Below, piece after piece: positions 4,930 through 5,789 of a stretch of DNA of 5,789 nucleotides. Within the stretch, counting starts at the first letter, position 1, and each line of letters starts with the position of its first letter. The position numbers and the translations under genes were made by a program. The stretch is from assembly GCA_900550175.1 (NCBI GenBank), contig URQX01000100.1, positions 1-5,789 on the forward strand. Direction: 5' to 3'. The stretch comes from an uncultured Veillonella sp. Its GTDB lineage: Bacteria; Bacillota; Negativicutes; Veillonellales; Veillonellaceae. Below the pieces are notes generated by a model. It made no database searches. It saw only the letters and a program-made list of their open reading frames with translations, and had not been told where the DNA came from.

Positions 4930-5789
4930 ATGAACGTATTAGTAGTTAACTGCGGTAGTTCTTCCTTGAAGTATCAATTACTTGATATGACAACTGAAAC
5001 AGAATTGGCAAAAGGTCTTTTTGAGAAGATTGGTGATCAAGACGCTATCTTCACTCATAAACGTCCTAACGCAGACAAATTAGAACGCGTTGAACCAATT
5101 TTGAACCATAAAGAAGCTCTTCGCATTTTGCTTGATATTTTAGTTGATGCTGAATATGGTGTAATTAAGTCCATGGACGAAATCGACGCTGTTGGTCACC
5201 GTGTAGTACATGGCGGTGAAAAATTCGCTGACTCCGTATTGATCACTCCAGCTGTTATGGACGCATTAGAAGAATGCTGCGCATTGGCTCCATTGCATAA
5301 CCCACCAAACATTCAAGGTATCGAAGCTTGCCAAGCTATCATGCCTAACGTACCACAAGTTGGTGTATTCGATACTGCATTCCACCAAACAATGCCTAAA
5401 GAAGCTTACATGTATGCGCTTCCTTACGAATACTATGAAGATTATGGCATCCGTCGTTACGGTTTCCATGGTACATCCCACAAATATGTTGCACAACGTT
5501 GCGCTGAATTGATGGGTAAACACATGTCTGATCTTCGCATCATCACATGTCACTTAGGTAATGGTTCTTCCGTATCCGCTATTAAAGGTGGTCGCTCTAT
5601 CGATACTACAATGGGCTTCACTCCATTGTCTGGTTTGATCATGGGTACTCGTACTGGTGATATTGACCCAGCTATCGTTCCATTCTTGATGAACAAAACT
5701 GGCATGAACTACGATGAAGTAGACACTATTATGAATAAAAAATCCGGTGTACTTGGTATTTCCGGTGTGTCCAATGACTTCCGTGTTAT
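4930..5789 (+). CDS. ackA: Acetate kinase (C-terminal part beyond the window)
   Basis: Acetate kinase transfers phosphate between acetyl phosphate and ADP, yielding acetate and ATP in fermentation, usually with Pta. The window holds 286 codons; the family is about 400 residues, so roughly the last quarter is missing. Signature NCGSSSLK is at 7-14. Residues known from the Methanosarcina enzyme occur at identical numbers: N7, S10, S12, K14, R91 (HRVVHGG), D148 (VFDTAFH), H180 (GFHGTSH), N211 (HLGNGSS) and R241 (MGTRTGD). ATG 4930 is preceded by AGAGGG (4917-4922) at 7 nt, inside the lipoprotein gene. Asn codons are 9 AAC to 3 AAT, the reverse of rluD, which suggests strong expression. In related genomes ackA is often followed by a DUF177 gene and rpmF; that cannot be seen here. 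Confidence 0.97.
   Translation, partial: MNVLVVNCGSSSLKYQLLDMTTETELAKGLFEKIGDQDAIFTHKRPNADKLERVEPILNHKEALRILLDILVDAEYGVIKSMDEIDAVGHRVVHGGEKFADSVLITPAVMDALEECCALAPLHNPPNIQGIEACQAIMPNVPQVGVFDTAFHQTMPKEAYMYALPYEYYEDYGIRRYGFHGTSHKYVAQRCAELMGKHMSDLRIITCHLGNGSSVSAIKGGRSIDTTMGFTPLSGLIMGTRTGDIDPAIVPFLMNKTGMNYDEVDTIMNKKSGVLGISGVSNDFRV

Noticed and set aside
5266..5553. 95-codon open frame on the - strand
   Set aside because: Antisense to ackA, whose catalytic motifs are intact across this interval.

Overview
The window looks like chromosomal DNA of a low-GC anaerobic Firmicute-type bacterium, most likely of the Negativicutes (Veillonella or a close relative). That placement is an inference from the AT-rich intergenic DNA, a clostridial-type 2[4Fe-4S] ferredoxin, the order lspA-rluD-pyrR familiar from Firmicutes, and acetate kinase with its neighbours. 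No marker gene here proves the genus.

Layout: (1) Positions 1-170 hold the last 19 codons of a probable membrane protein and a strong intrinsic terminator. (2) Positions 171-553 are a long, very AT-rich non-coding stretch with repeated TGATAAT heptamers and a 17-bp imperfect palindrome. It ends in a good sigma-70-type promoter. (3) A 54-residue ferredoxin gene (554-718) has its own promoter and terminator, so it is monocistronic. (4) A second promoter, overlapping the tail of that terminator, drives lspA (TTG start), rluD and probably pyrR, all on the + strand. pyrR ends inside its own 15-bp terminator hairpin, and no pyrimidine biosynthesis gene follows. (5) tmcAL converges on pyrR from the - strand. 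(6) A divergent promoter region (4178-4362) separates tmcAL from a + strand pair: an uncharacterised lipoprotein, then acetate kinase (ackA) 3 bp later, cut by the window end.

How the genes fit together: ferredoxin carries low-potential electrons, and acetate kinase makes ATP from acetyl phosphate; both serve anaerobic fermentation and both show codon use typical of high expression. LspA would process the lipoprotein encoded 3 kb downstream. RluD and TmcAL modify RNA (23S rRNA pseudouridine; ac4C34 in elongator tRNA-Met), and TmcAL uses acetate directly. PyrR is a pyrimidine-responsive RNA-binding regulator.

I see no mobile element, CRISPR array, tRNA, rRNA or obvious new defence-like system. 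The less explained parts are the ferredoxin upstream region, the lipoprotein leading ackA, and the pyrR leader and 3' end.
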